Source: Pegoplata infirma (lineage: Eukaryota > Arthropoda > Insecta > Diptera > Anthomyiidae). From it: a DNA stretch of 64,000 nt. The notes below the pieces were generated by a model. The model saw only the letters and a list, made by a program, of their open reading frames with translations, ran no database searches and was not told where the DNA came from. The translations under genes and the position numbers were made by a program. Of this stretch, positions 29,893 to 42,477 are shown piece after piece (within the stretch, counting starts at the first letter, position 1; each line of letters starts with the position of its first letter). The DNA lies in NCBI GenBank assembly GCA_963921195.1, contig OY992538.1, positions 4,774,001 to 4,838,000 on the forward strand, read 5' to 3'.

Positions 29893-30574
29893 TATACCCT
29901 CCAACCACAGTATGGGGGTATACTCACTTTGTCATTCCGTTTGTAACGCATAAAAGTATCGGTCGGGGACCCCATAAAGTATATATATTATTGATCTATG
30001 ATCGATTCAAAGTCGTTCTATGAATGTCCGTCCGTCCGTCCGTCTGTATAAAACACGGTTCAGTCCAAAATAAAAGAGCTAGACCCCTGAAAATGGGCAA
30101 GAATATGTATAAAGTTCATAGGCCGGTTAAGTTCGGAAATGGGCAAAATCGGGCCAGGGGGAAAAAAGTTCCCCCTTAACGAACTAAAAAAACCTCTAAA
30201 AAAACGCCATTTTTACATATTTATTTTGCCATTTTTGTTAAACAAATGAAATCTTTTTATGTCAGAAGGGGTTTAAACTTCTGCACTTAGACCCAGGGGG
30301 CTGGAAAATTTAGTTTTTTCTGCCCGCCCCCTTTTGTGGGCGTGTATTTTAAAAAACCATTAAAATAATGAGAAAATGGTATTACTAAATTGCAAAAAGC
30401 ATAACAAATAAATTAGTTAGCATTTATCGCGATGGGGAAAGCATCCCCCACCACCCCCACCACCCCCACTGAGCCCCTCCTCAAAAAACGACCCTGGATT
30501 TTTTTTTGTATGTTTTAACATGTTGGAGGGTATCATAGATTCGGCATAGCCGAATTTAAAACTCTCACCTGTTT
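29893..30574 (-). mobile_element. E2-family repeat, near complete
   Basis: It starts ATACCCTCCAACCACAGTATG and ends GGAGGGTATCATAGATTCGG with ACTCTCACCTGTTTT. The interior has the GTCCGTCCGTCCGTCTG run and CGGGCCAGGGGGAAAAAAG. Non-coding. Confidence 0.6.
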
Positions 30575-30685
30575 TAAACTAAGTTTATTAGAAAGCATGA
30601 CTTTTTTACATTTAAAAACATTTTTCAAAAAATGGAGATTTCCTTATTGCGAAAATAATTTTTTATTTATTTATTTACTTATTAT

Positions 30686-31260
30686 TAGGGATGAGATTTT
30701 CATGCACTTAAAAATCTAAAATACTCGATTAAAATATGCGCTAAAAAATTCAAAATATGCACTAAAAACCTAAAAATATGCACTTTTAAATAAAATGTGT
30801 GCAATAATAATATTGTTTTCATATGAAAAACTTCTTAAAAAGCAAAAAATAACGCCGTGTTCAAATAGTTACATTTAAAACTTTATATAAGCAAGATTTT
30901 TTAGAAATTCAGAATATCTATAAAAAAAATGAAAAAGAAAAAATTTTTTTTTTGCTTTCAATAAAAAAAATTTTAAAATTTAAAAAAGTTATTGAAATAC
31001 ATAAATAAATTTTAATTTGTAGTTTAGCTTATTAATGCCAAAATATGCGAAAATATGCCATTAAAAGTTGGAAATATGCACAAAATATGCATTTAAAATC
31101 AAAATATGCAAAAATATGAATTTGCACCAAAATATGCAAAAATATGCAAAAACAAATCGATGCCATTTTAACGCATTTTTTTTGATTTGAAGATAACTGG
31201 TCGATATCGTTTTTAGACTATTGACAAAAAACATGCATTTGCATGGAAATCTCATCCCTA
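30686..31260 (+). mobile_element. Non-autonomous hAT element, 8-bp TSD CTTATTAT
   Basis: The ends are TAGGGATGAGATTTTCATGC and TGCATGGAAATCTCATCCCTA-type inverse; CTTATTAT flanks both sides (30678-30685, 31261-31268). The interior carries many AAATATGCA words, especially subterminally, as expected for transposase-binding repeats. Length 575 bp, non-coding. Confidence 0.85.
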
Positions 31261-31914
31261 CTTATTATACACGCGATATTCGTAATTTTTGAGTGTTATT
31301 TTATACACCAAAAAATATTTTCGCAGTAAGGAACTCTCGCTCAATTTTTTGGAAAAATGTTTTTAAATGTAAAAAACTTCATGATTTCTAATAAAATTAG
31401 TTAAAAAATTCTCAAAATACGCGCTTTATAATAATTTTTTTTTTTTAATATTTTAACCTTGAATTTTAAGGTTAAGTTTACATTTTTCTAAAAAACCAGC
31501 AATGGCATTGAAAAGGTAGTCAAAAATACTTTAAAAATCGCTTTAAAAAAAAAAAAAAATTTTATCGCACCAAAGTGTCAATAAAAATTTAGCCATATAT
31601 AATCGTGCAAAAAAATTAAAACTTCCCATCTCTGTAACTCTAAAAATATTTCAACAAACATTTTTTTATTTTAGTGTTTTTATCGGCGTATGCCATTTCT
31701 GTTTGTTATTAAGGGTTTGTAATTGAAGAAGAAAACATTGTATTTCTAAAGATTATTTTTAATGTGGATTTTTTTCCAGACCATGGTTTCTGTAGCCACC
31801 TCTACGTCTTTAGTGGAGATTTTGAATTTTAGACTTCCTACTGTTATCCAAACATTTTAACAATATTATACTTAAATCGGATTTTTGGTGTGGACCGTTG
31901 ACGCGTTTCGCCCC

Positions 31915-33311
31915 ATATGTCCTACTTTAGGGGCCCCTTCTGGTGTCCTTATTTGACTTTAGCTATACCAGTATGCATTTCGCTGCAGTCGGTCCAGTAC
32001 TTACTGAATGGCTGAATTATTTAAAATAAACCACTGTGCACCGTTGCGTATGATTGTTATTTAAAGGCAATTTCAAAATTAAGTATACGTCTCTTATACA
32101 GCTTTCAAGTAATTATAATAAAGGTTCATCAACTTCAAATGCGGGTAAAAAAAATGTAGCACTAAACTCAAAAAAAACATTGATGATTTGGTTGTGGAAA
32201 ATGTCTAATTTCATTAGCTTTTGGTTTCATTTCATTCCGATTTTTTTGTTTTTTTGAAATTTCACATATAAATGGTGTATTTTATTGGATTGATATAAAT
32301 CATTTTTTTTTTGTTGTTGTTGTTTGTTTTTTATACTTGCAACACTTTGTCCAACCGTACATGTCAGTATTGGAACATTAAGTCTGATTTAGTGTTCAAC
32401 ATTTTGTTAGTGTGTTGTGAAATCGAAACAATGAAATAATTTGTGTAAAATAACCAAAACATTCAGGTGCCCGCCCGTGTGTCCAATTTTTTTTTCTTAA
32501 TTTTTTGTTAGTGTATCCGCATGAAGTAGATATCATTTCATAAGCCAAGGTACACAGATAGATACATAGATAATTGTAAATTGTTAATAAAAAAAATAAA
32601 ATATAAAACACAGGTGTCGCAGGCTGGGGGCACCCTTTTTGTTAAAAATGTTTAAGACCGTTTGGCTGCCAATTTACAGTTTATGTTCACTTACTAAAAT
32701 TTTATGAACGTACGTTAATGTTTATTGTTTGCTATGAATATTTTTATGAAAATGCTTTATGTTTTTAGTTTTGGCTGTATTTTTTTCTATAGTTATGTGT
32801 AAAGTGCCACACCGAACCAAAGAATTAACCAAAAAGACTGCTTGGCTGGCATCTAAACAGTTTTGCACCAATTTCGCGTAATAAATAATAATTAAGCGTC
32901 TATTATACGCGTCCGTTGTAGTTTCTTAGCGCCGTCATTTAGTTATTGGCATACCAAAAATTTGTATACTTTGAAATACAAAAAATTTAAATTCAAATTC
33001 ATACAGTTTTTGTGTGGCTTTTTGAGTGGCAACTGTAACTGATGCTTTTTGTTTTTTTTTTTTTCGTTCATATCTTTTTAAAGTTTAAGTTGCATTTATC
33101 TATTAGTTAGTAAACTAACACCTACATGCGTTTAGTATTAAAGTGTTTTTTATTTTGCACTTTGCAACATTAATTTGCGGGGGTTTTTGTAATATTTTAT
33201 AATTTTTTTTTTATTAATTGGAATTTTGTTTAAGTATAACGATGTACTCAATTATTACAATTATAATTAATTAACTAGAAAAATTACTAAACATTTGCAT
33301 GTTGGATCAAA
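31915..33311. other. Intronic island without repeat partners
   Basis: No repeat copies noticed. AT-rich with TTTTTTTTGTTGTTGTTG (32307-32324) and scattered TTATGAACGTACG-like words. Short ORFs lack protein character. Candidate non-coding conserved DNA. Confidence 0.4.
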
Positions 33312-33314
33312 TAA

Positions 33315-33922
33315 CACCGTTCGACAGCCAATATTAAAAGTAGAGATTAAATGGAGCAAAACTGCATTTACAGTTTTGCATTTCGTGATCCTGTTTCCTT
33401 TTAAAGAGACTTTAAAGTTTTTAAGAATACATTTTGTAAAATATTTTTGAAATATTTGTACTTGTTCTAAAATGACACTGGTGATGGCAACTAAAAGAGG
33501 AGGATCTGCCCTTATTTTTCCATGTTTTTTTGGCATATCAGGATAAAAGGATGTGATTAAAGTCATTTGAAAACTTTATCAAAATATTTTGTTGAAAATT
33601 TTACCTGATATTCAAGGGTACATTTTTTAAAGGATGTAACTTACCTCCTTTTTTCTGATATGTAAAAAAGAATAAAATAGGAAAATTTGGGGAGATCCTC
33701 CTCTTTTATTTGCTATCACTAGTTTAATGCTAGGACAAGCACAAATATTAAAAAAATATTTTATGAAATTTAATCCTCTAAAACTTTGAAGTCCTTTTAA
33801 AAGGCAACATGATCATGTAAAGAAAAACTTGAAATGCAGTTTTACTACATTTAGTCTCTAGTTTCAAACGCTTACTATCCAGTTCGTGTTTAACGACTTT
33901 TTTTCATTTTTGTCGGATGGTG
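33315..33922 (-). mobile_element. PIF/Harbinger-like MITE, complete, TAA duplication
   Basis: The ends CACCGTTCGACAGCCAATATT and TTGTCGGATGGTG are inverted, with TAA on both sides (33312-33314, 33923-33925). The 608-bp sequence is the reverse of the 8349 copy with moderate divergence. Confidence 0.85.
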
Positions 33923-34198
33923 TAATCAGATAAATGTATGTATGCTTTCGAAAATCGAAAGCAAACATATTATAAAATAGAATTCTGGGTCATTTAAACC
34001 AAATTTAAACACATATCGATTCTTTTCAATTTCAATGCGTTTCGTCCTTGAATAAAAAGAATCATAGTTTTTATTCTCTGATAAATTAATTGATTAATTT
34101 GTAAAAAAAAAATAATTTTAAGAAAAAAATTTTGAAAATTTTTTTTCCGTGAAAAAAAAATTGATTTTTTTCGTGAAATAAAAATTTGAAAAAAAAAA

Positions 34199-34930
34199 CA
34201 AGTAGAAAAGATAAATTCGACTTGGCCGAATCTCTGAATACCCTCCACAATGCCCTTTTTAAGTTATAGTAAAACCTGAAAAAATAACATTTTTGATTAG
34301 AAATATTTTGTTATGTGTAAAAAACTTTTTTTTTATTAATTTTTGAAAAAAAAAAAAATAATTTACTAAATGTTTTTTGAGCGTAAAATTTTTTTTTGGG
34401 TGTAAAATTTTTTTCGAGTGTATTTTTTTAGTGTAAAAATATTTTTGATTGACAAAAATACGTTGTAAAATATTTTTGTGACTTACCAATGTTTTTAAAA
34501 CATGTTTAGCGGGCTTTCAAGACGTGGATTTAAAGTGAAGCGAATCTGAAATTTACGGATTTGCTAATAACTTTTGAACCACTGGACCGATTTAACCGAA
34601 ATTCAATATGAACCAGCTCAGGGGAACGACAAATATATATGCCAAGCTTCAGCATCCTCAAAATTGCCTTTAGAAAGTTATCGTGTTTTTTATCTCGTAA
34701 ATTCGCGAAAAACCCTTGCCGAAATTCACTCTTTTGCTCATAACTTTTGAGCCAATGGACAGATTTCGCTGGATTGCAATACCGACCTGACCAGGTAAAT
34801 GCCCAACATATATGCTAAACTTCAAGAGCCTCCGTAAAGTCTTTCAAAAGTTAGCGTGTTTTCAACAGACAGACAGACGGACGGACATTTTTTTAATAAA
34901 AAAATCCAATCTAATTCTGTTTACATATGA
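34199..34930 (+). mobile_element. E1-family repeat, left two thirds
   Basis: It starts ACAAGTAGAAAAGATAAATTCGACTTGG-type sequence with ATACCCTCCACAATG and runs through TTTACCGAAATTC ... TCTTTCAAAAGTTAGCGTG to a GACGGACGGACAT run, parallel to 60248-60940. The right terminus is missing. Confidence 0.6.
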
Positions 34931-35639
34931 GACATTCCACACCTAATGTTAAGCGAATAAACATGTGTATTGCACATGTCTGAATAAGTTCTATGAATAG
35001 ATATCGAACTAACAAAATTGCGTTTTTTGTTTTTAAATTTTTCTAAAATTGGGCTTAGGTGACGTAGTCAAATATTGAAAAAATGGTAAAATTTGTGCCG
35101 AGTTGCCTCGTTTAAATATTTATTAAATTAAAACGGAATGCACCTTAATATCAAAAATTTACATTCTTGTATATTTTAGTATGAGCAATCTACTATTTTT
35201 TTTTTGGAAAATTTTCAGAACCTGTTCTGAAATTTTCTGTTTTTTTAAAAAGTTAATTTATCAAAAATCCGGCCACTTTTAAAATTTTTTTTTTTTTTAA
35301 GTTTAGATGTCTGTCTATCCACACAAAACATTCAGACATGTGTTTTTCGTTTTTTTTTTTCAAGAAAATCGCATTTGAATTTTGAATTTCATAACAGTTT
35401 AGTAATTTCCTTGTATATCTTGTTTCAACATAGCGTATGAGTAACATTTATGCAAATATTTGATACTCATTCGCTATGTTGAAACAAAAAAATACATGCA
35501 AATTACAAAATTGTTATTAAATTTAATATTCAAATGCGATTTCCTCTAAAAAAAAGCAAAAACACATGTCTGATTTTTTTTATAAAATTTTTTGTTTAAA
35601 AAAACAAACGTTAGGGAGCACCTTCCCCTTGCAATTTTG
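34931..35639. other. AT-rich intronic DNA with a local inverted repeat
   Basis: CATAGCGTATGAGTA (35431) is mirrored by TACTCATTCGCTATG (35463), with matching outer blocks TTCAAATGCGATTT and AAATCGCATTTGAA; a decayed snap-back element is likely (about 35310-35570). GAGACATTCCACACC at 34929 resembles the GGGGCATTCC TIR. No gene. Confidence 0.45.
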
Positions 35640-36021
35640 AACTTCATTTGAGATAAGAATGTTGCATTTTCTCAGCAAAAGTACAAAAAACCCTGAAAAA
35701 ATTGCGGTTTTTCTTAGGTTGGTTTAGTTTTCCAAGGGGGAACTTTTTTCCCTTGGTCCGATTTTGCCCATTTCCGAAGTTAACCTGCCTAGGAATATAA
35801 GACATATTCGCGCCAAACTTCGGAAGTCCAGCTCTTTTATTTTGGACTGTATCGTGTCTTGGACAGACGGACAGACGGACGGACGGACATCGCTAGAATG
35901 TCTTAGAATCGATCACTGATCAATAAAATATATACTTTATGGGGTCCTAGACCGATATTTCGATGCGTTACACACGGAATGACAAAGTGAGTATACCCCC
36001 ATACTGTGGTTGGAGGGTATA
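35640..36021 (+). mobile_element. E2-family repeat, right part
   Basis: It runs from AGGTTGGTTTAG through GACGGACGGACGGAC and ATCGCTAGAATGTCTTAG to GTGGTTGGAGGGTATA, matching 11560-11894. It is inserted in, or abuts, the hAT remnant that follows. Confidence 0.6.
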
Positions 36022-36314
36022 ACAATAATTTTTCTTATTTCCAAAATAAATTTTTAAAATAAAAAATAGTTTTTGAAACTAATAAATTTCCATTTGGGTT
36101 TTTGCTAATTTATGCCCAAATATGCAAAAAATATGCACTTAAAAGTTGGAAATATTCACAAAACATGCATTTAAAACCAAAATATGCAAAAATATGCATT
36201 TTCACCAAAATATACAAAAAAAAAAAAAAAAATGATGCCATTTTAACGCAAATTTCTTGATTCGGAAATTTTTTTAATTGGTCGATATCGTTTTTATGGA
36301 AATCTCATCCCTAC
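36022..36314 (+). mobile_element. Right half of a TAGGGATGAGA-family hAT element
   Basis: It matches 54327-54578 (TTTCTTATTTCCAAAATAAA, AAATATGCAAAAATATGCAT, GCCATTTTAACGCAAATTTC, GGAAATCTCATCCCTA). The left half and TSD are missing. Confidence 0.65.
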
Positions 36315-36463
36315 ATATAACATATCCAGAAATTTACGGGACACATGTTTTTCTGTAGCGGGATATTTGGTGTGGAATGCCTCATATGCCAACCAGCAGC
36401 TGAATTTAAGCATTTTACTTTTTTAGGTTATGTTGAATTTTACAAATTTTTAAGGTACCCTTA

Positions 36464-36657
36464 TTTAATATTATTTTTTTTTTATTATTTAATACTTTTT
36501 ATTCATTTACAACTCATTTTTAATAAATTCAACCTAACCAAGAACTGGTAACAATGACCGGCGTCTCGTTGTAGCGAAAAAACCAAGGGTTCTGGTGGGA
36601 ATCGAACCCACGACCCCCACGTTGAAGCACGCTACCAACTAGCGTACGGGGGCCCCC
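36464..36657 (-). mobile_element. tRNA-derived SINE, copy 4
   Basis: On the minus strand it begins GGGGGCCCCCGTACGC, then TAGTTGGTAGCG, an A box like that of a functional tRNA, and the B box GGGTTCGATTCCC (36610-36598). The core (CCCTTGGTTTTTTCGCTAC, GTTACCAGTTCTTGGTTAGG) and an AT-rich tail follow. It is the best-preserved pol III promoter among the four copies. Confidence 0.85.
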
Positions 36658-36990
36658 TGGTGAATTTCGGGAAAGGTTTTTCACGTGTACACTTGTTAAA
36701 AAGCACGCTAACACACCAAAGACAATATGGAAGGTACTAATGCTTGACACATAAGTTTGTCGTATTCTGAGTCAGATTTGTGTTGAATTTCAGCAAAATT
36801 TTAAAGTATTGGTTAGTCACAAACATATTTTAAAAGTATTTTTGTCACTCAAAGAATGGCTACCCCAAACAAAAAATTTACACTCGAATAAAATTTACAC
36901 CAGAAAAAAAAATTGTAAAAAAAAATTATCTTGAAAAAAAAAACGCTAAAAACTATTTAAAAACATTGGTAAGAAACTCAGAAATGGTTG
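36658..36990 (-). repeat. E1-family fragment
   Basis: TTTCGGGAAAGGTTTTTCACG, AAAGCACGCTAAC and AACATTGGTAAG correspond on the opposite strand to 60540-60760. Both termini are missing. Confidence 0.5.
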
Positions 36991-37252
36991 TGGGCAAAAT
37001 CGCCCAAAAATTTTTTTTTGAAAAATCGCCCAAATGAAAAATTTCCCAAAAATAGGAAAATTACCCAAAAAGAAAAACGACTTGAACAACTTGAAAACAA
37101 AGATATGCTTTCAAGTCGTAAAATCCTATTTTTCTTTTTGGGTAATTTTCTTATTTTGGGAAATTTTTCATTTGAGCGATTTTTCAAAAACTTTTTTGAG
37201 TTTGAATAATTATTCCTGTTTGGTTGCAAATGTTTTGCACCCCACTGTATGG
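36990..37252. mobile_element. Snap-back element ending in a Tc1/mariner-like terminus
   Basis: Arms 37018-37077 and 37126-37190 pair (AAATCGCCCAAATGAAAAATT, ATTACCCAAAAAGAAAAA and complements). The right side closes with TTTTGCACCCCACTGTA (37236-37252); the same terminus, in opposite orientation, opens at 37473 (TACAGTGGGGTGCAAAG). Such TACAGTG starts are typical of Tc1/mariner TIRs. The three overlapping ORFs (36978-37264) are arm artefacts. Confidence 0.5.
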
Positions 37253-38944
37253 GTAAGAAAATAACGGTATAAATAATGCGATAAGTTTTTCAAGTTTGTT
37301 TCTTAAGTCTTTTGTTTTAGTATGTATTTATAAGCAACCCTCTTGTATTCTTAACGTGCTGGAGCTATCAGTAGCTAATTTATTTTGCACATGCTAATTT
37401 TCTTTTATTCTTTTGGTCTTTAAATTTCCACTTTCAATATGTTGAAGAAGTTTTTCAACGATTTAACGAAATACAGTGGGGTGCAAAGAAAAAATCTGCA
37501 AAACATTAATGAAAACTGTGTAATTCCCATTATTTAATTACTTTATGACTTATGCGAGTTTTCAAAACTTCGTTAGAATTTCCGGACAAAGGTCTGTGAA
37601 ACAAATTAGCTCCCTATCGTGAGTTCTTGGCGTATGAGTAATTTTTATTTTTTTTAGAAATATTCATCAACACCTAAAACCAAAAATGGTAGATTTATTC
37701 TATAGTTAAAAAAAGTCAAGGTATTGCAAGAACTTTGAACCTTAAACATTCATGGACAAGTGTCGCTCACAATAATTTGCATATATGTATGTATTTATCA
37801 ATTGATATCGGTGGTTGTTGCTGTTGCCATTGGGAAATTACAATACATACGCCTGTATTATGTATAAACCATGATAATGGCAATCATTTATGTACATATT
37901 GTTAAACAATCGAAACTATCGATCCTTTAGCACCATGTAAAAACACACACAGAAAGAAACGAAAAGGTAAAAAGAAGAACTAATAAAGCCAAACTAGCTA
38001 AAGGTCTTAACTGGCCACCTCTCTTTTATCATTTTTTGGTTGTTGTATTCCCAAGCAGTACCACCAACCAACCAAACCAACAAACAACCATATCAAGCAA
38101 TACTGATTCTCCCATTAGTTGGTGCAGCGCTGCAGATTTATCATTTCAATGATTAATGAGCCGCTGTTGCGAAATAATTGGAAAACATTGCTAAGCAACA
38201 ACATTTTGTTGTTGTACATAAAATTTGCTGGGGTAACATTCATTCAAAAGATACACTTGCAAAAAAAGCACACACACACACACAGACATGTAGGTACCTA
38301 CATACTTATAAGATATTCTGTTTAGCTTACAAGTTGCTAACGCCCCAGGATACAACGGAGCTTCATCAACCAAACATAAGCAATAATACTTTATTTTGAG
38401 GAGCAATGCTTGTCCATATGAATTGTAGATGTTGCTGTTGCTGGATACTGGATTTTATGCATGAATTGGTGATGTTTATCGCGCCTGCAATCATATGAGA
38501 TGAGACGCGTAATCAGACCCACTTGATGAATGGTTGGTCACATCAATACGGAATTTCGGTCTAATTGGAATGCAAAAACAAATTTGTCGCTGCATAGGTA
38601 ATTCAAAACAGCAACATTAGCTAACAACAGCCAGTCAGCCAGCCAGCAATAACAGCAACAAGATGTTGCAGTTACAAACCTTAGACCAAGTGTATGGTGG
38701 CGCCAATTGGCCACAACTCATTAGAGGCTACACGATCTTGCAGTTTTGTTGCTGATGCTGTTGTTGTTTTTTTTGTTTTATTAAAATTTAACTCAGACAT
38801 GCAAATGAATCGAATTTCATTTGCGTTAGTTTTGCGTCCAAACAAGACACACACACAAATTTTCTTTTTAAACAACGTTTCTATACAAAGCTTTAGGTCA
38901 AATAATCATCATCATTATCATTACCATCATCATCAACACAACAC
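37253..38944. other. Intronic island, largely without repeat partners
   Basis: Apart from the Tc1-like end at 37473-37500 no repeat copies were seen. The region has mixed composition with (CA)n (38268-38283), CAACAGCCAGTCAGCCAGCC (38626), ACATGTAGGTACCTACAT-like palindromic sequence near 38286 and (ATC)n/(CAT)n (38906-38935). It is the longest repeat-poor stretch of the intron and a prime candidate for enhancer content. Confidence 0.45.
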
Positions 38945-38959
38945 TACACCATTTACAGA

Positions 38960-39245
38960 TGTAATTCGAAAAGAAATTCAATTGTAATTCGAAAATACTG
39001 CTTTTAAATCAAAGATTCTATATTTTTTTTTTTGTAATTCGAAAAATATTGGGCGCCTAAAATAAATAAAAATAAAAAAGAGTTCTAGTTCGAAAAATAT
39101 TTTTAATCAAAAAATAAAATATCTGGTGTTAATCGATAATGATCAAGTGTTATTCGAAAAATATCAAATTCGGAATAGATCTATAGTTATTCGAATAGTA
39201 CTAATTCTAATTTGAAAAAGATCTATTGTAATTCGAATAATATCA
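38960..39245 (+). repeat. TAATTCGAAAA array, left
   Basis: About ten degenerate units around TGTAATTCGAAAAATAT spaced 20-40 bp, decaying toward 39245. The units match, inverted, those at 44225-44530. Confidence 0.7.
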
Positions 39246-40649
39246 ATTATTATTCGAACAAATCTTTTATACACTCCAAAATGTAAAAAAATCGGCGGGG
39301 ACGTTAGGGGACATTTGGAAGGAACCTTTTCCCTAGCGATAAATGTTCACGAAGACTGTATGACAATATTTTGGAAGCTTTTAGATGCAATTTGGTAAAG
39401 ACAATGTTAACAAAATTATATCAACGTTATTAATATCAACCGACTATTATTTAAAAAAATGGTATATAGCAAATATTCCAAGCCTTAATTTAAGTTTGAT
39501 AGCATCCAGATTGAGCAAATATAAAATGAGATACGAGGATTGCGCTGAAAAATTAAATTATTAACAGACATTTTTTGGAAATTTTTAAAAAATATTTTTA
39601 AGTAGATTTTTTCCAAGTTCAAACATTAAAAAATTTAAAAATACTCCAATAGTATTTATTCAGTGATCACCGAATTTTTTCAACAACCCAAACGATCAAT
39701 GAATTTTTTTAAGTGCAGTAAAAGAAGTCCACGTTTTTTGACAACCAATTTTTTGTAAACATGGAAAATTCCTTTGCGCAATTAAAGCTCTTGGTCAGTA
39801 GATTAAAAACATCCAATAACTTGGATTTTTCAATTGAATCATTTTAAGATAATTTAAAAATTATCATTTAAATCTTGGATATTTTCAAGTTTTACAAAAT
39901 CGCGAATAACTGCAAAAGTACTCAATATTTTTTATATTTTAGCACAGATTCGTAATCTGCATTAAATTTGGGTTCAGATTTCCAAAAAATGTTAATATTA
40001 ACTATATAGTGTAGGGAGGATGCCACTTTAAAATTAACCAAATTTTTTTGTATAATATAATTATGAAAGTTGTCAAAGTGAGCGACCTCTAAATCTTAAC
40101 GAATTCGCCTGAAACTTTGCACTGGGAGTTGTTAGGCACCAAGTATACGGGGCAGCCTTGTGGAGCTTAAGATTTTAATAAAAATGTCATTTTGGACCAC
40201 CCTACTGTACACTTTGGTGTACTAAAATTAATAAACAATAACATCTTTTCTTTGTTTACAAAAAAAAATGTGGTCAAACAAATTGGAGGTCAAAAATACG
40301 GATTTCTTCTACTGTACTGAAAAATATTCATTGTTCGTTTGAATTGTTGGAAAAATTTGTTGATCACATGATAAAAATCGACTTAAAAATATTTAAAAAA
40401 AATTAAGAAAAAATTTCTATAAATAATTTCATTTTCAAGATTTGTTTAATATTTGTTCAATATTTGTTCAAAATTTACGAACTTGACCTGCCTAAGAATA
40501 TAAGACATGTTTTTGCCAAACTTCAGGAGTCTATCTATTTTATTTTAGACTGCATCTTGCTCTACAGACGCATGGACGGTCATTCATAGAACGTCTTAGA
40601 AACGACCATGGATCAATATATATGAAGCAATCCATGGAAAATCGGACGC
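39246..40649. repeat. E2 fragment and dispersed repeats
   Basis: 39262-39350 resembles an E2 left end (ATACACTCCAAAATGTAAAA); 39460-39780 is the dispersed repeat of 3900-4260 in inverse; 40015-40215 is bounded by TAGGGAGGATGCCAC and GGACCACCCTACTGTAC and may be a separate small element; 40250-40620 repeats the dispersed repeat and an E2 piece. No gene. Confidence 0.4.
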
Positions 40650-41235
40650 GTTAAATTTTTGTGCTGATGTTTGTAACTATCCAAAATATTGGTCCTAGAC
40701 CCACTTTTAAGTATACCGATCGACTCTAATCACTTTTTGAGTAGATTTAGAAGAAGTTTATTGCAGTTGGAAAAAAAATCGGTCCATGCATAGACCTAGC
40801 CCTCATACAAATGTCCTCTTTAACTTTGGCTCAAATGACTCTAATAACCGTATTATAATAGATATCCTTTTGAAATTTGGCAGGTGAACGTATTTTGAAT
40901 TCACAAATTGACATTCCAAATTTTAAAGGAATCGGACCAGTTCTTTTTGTAGGCCCCATACAAACCACCTTCCCGATATTCACATAAATCTCTCACATTT
41001 CATGAAAATTAAAAATATTTAATTTAAATTTGGTTTGTGTATGTTTAACGCGTATTTAAGCAACCTTATCAAATCTGATAAAAATCGGATAGTTTTTGAA
41101 CTTAGGCCCCATGTCAAAATTTTGCCCGATATTCAGTTAAAGCGGTTTATTGGCAGCAAATAAAAGATTATGTCACTCAAATTTGGTCTGTGAGTGTTTT
41201 TTTTACGCTTATTAAAGATTTGACAGGAGCAGGCG
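40650..41235 (+). repeat. E4-family repeat, internal part
   Basis: It is collinear with 46030-46680: GTGCTGATGTTTGTAACTA, AAGTATACCGATCGACTC, CATACAAACCACCTTCCCGAT, TTTAACGCGTATTTAAGC. It shows the uninterrupted version of the site where the CCCAGCA MITE sits at 46302. Confidence 0.6.
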
Positions 41236-41305
41236 CGGATCCAGGGGGGGGGAGAATGGGATTTCTCCCCCCCAAAACGATTTCAAAAAAAAAAAAAAAA
41301 AAAAA

Positions 41306-41340
41306 GGAAAGGAAAGGAAAGGAAAGGAAAGGAAAGGAAA
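41306..41340. repeat. (GGAAA)7 microsatellite
   Basis: Seven perfect GGAAA units follow an A run and continue into an imperfect purine tract to 41380. The ORF over it is an artefact. Confidence 0.9.
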
Positions 41341-41469
41341 AAAAAATAAAGAAAAAAAAAGGGAAAGGAACAGAGAAAATGATCAGGATGCAAAAAATCC
41401 TCAGGAGAGGTATGTGTGTGTGTATATGATTTACGTCAGCACAAATAGCCTCTATCCTAAGAAAAAGTT

Positions 41470-42430
41470 TTATCTTAAATATTTGTTGTAGAAAAATGTC
41501 TCAGAATTCTAGACTTTATATATAGAAAAATTTTTGATACTTATTTGACTCTGAAAGAATTTTTTTATTAAGAAATTACCTCAAATATTAGGAAAAATGT
41601 CTAATAACTTTTCTCTAGAAAAAATCCCTCAGCAGCTAAGAAATATTCCTTAGGAAAAATGTTTCAGAATCTGCCAAAAAAAAATTCTGTAAAAAAAAAA
41701 TCACAGAATCGGATATTTCTACAAAAAAACCCTCACAGAATCTGAGTTTTTCTATGGAGAAATATATTTCCGAATCTTAAATTTTTTTATCGAAAATTTT
41801 TTAAGAATATGAGAATTTCTCTGTTTGAAAAATCTTTTAGAATCTGCGAATTTTAATATGTCCAATAATAGTTTTTCGATATGAAAAATGTTTCAAAATC
41901 TAAGAAGTTGATTTAGAAAACATTAGATGACATAAAAAAGTAAAATTTTTTCTATTAAAAAATGCTATACAATTTAAGAGTTTGTTTTTAGAAAAGTGTA
42001 TCAACATTTTGTTATAAAATGTTTTAGAAACTGATACTTTTGTATTATCTGACAATTTTCTCTTACGAAATATGTTTCAGGATCTGAGAATTTTAGGAAA
42101 AATTTCTTAGAATCTCAGAATTACTTTAAAACGAGAATTATTTCAGAGATTTTTTATAAGAAAATTTTATCAGAATTTGAAAAAAAAAAATTAAAGGAAG
42201 AATCTCTCAGAATCTCAGATTATTTCTATAAAATAAAGTTTAAAAATCTGAGACATTTTCTATAAGAAAACTTTGATCTGAGAATTTTTATATCAAAGGG
42301 ATTAAAAATCTGAACATTTTTATATCTTAAAAATGGGTTATATTTCTAAATGAAAAATATTTTAGAATCTATGAATTTTTCTGTACTAAATATGTTTCAA
42401 CATCTGAGAAATTTTGTGAAGGAAACATTC
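41470..42430. repeat. Degenerate satellite with AGAAAAATnTTTCAGAATCTGAG units
   Basis: About twenty diverged units of 40-55 bp share the order TTTCTATAGAAAAAT, GTTTCAGAATCTGAGA and a T run. Spacing is irregular, so the array is old. No coding potential. Confidence 0.65.
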
Positions 42431-42477
42431 ATAAAAATGTTATTCTTATTAATATTTTTCGGAATATTAAACTTTTA

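Larger units (their letters stand above)
29577..31914. mobile_element. TIR element, ends GGGGCGAAACGCGTYAACGG
   Basis: The inverted ends GGGGCGAAACGCGTTAACGG and GGGGCGAAACGCGTCAACGG continue for about 60 bp (GGTCCACMCCAAAAAWSCGA), and a further inverted block contains ACAGAGATGGGAAGTTTTAA (near 29704 and 31621). The flanks are TAT/ATA as in the GGGGCATTCC family, suggesting a related superfamily. Two younger elements (29893-30574, 30686-31260) are inserted. No transposase was identified. Confidence 0.7.

Noticed and set aside
36978..37264. Three overlapping ORFs rich in lysine and phenylalanine
   Set aside because: They are the two arms of an inverted repeat read on both strands.
41190..41429. 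Lysine-rich ORF
   Set aside because: It is produced by the A run and the GGAAA microsatellite.
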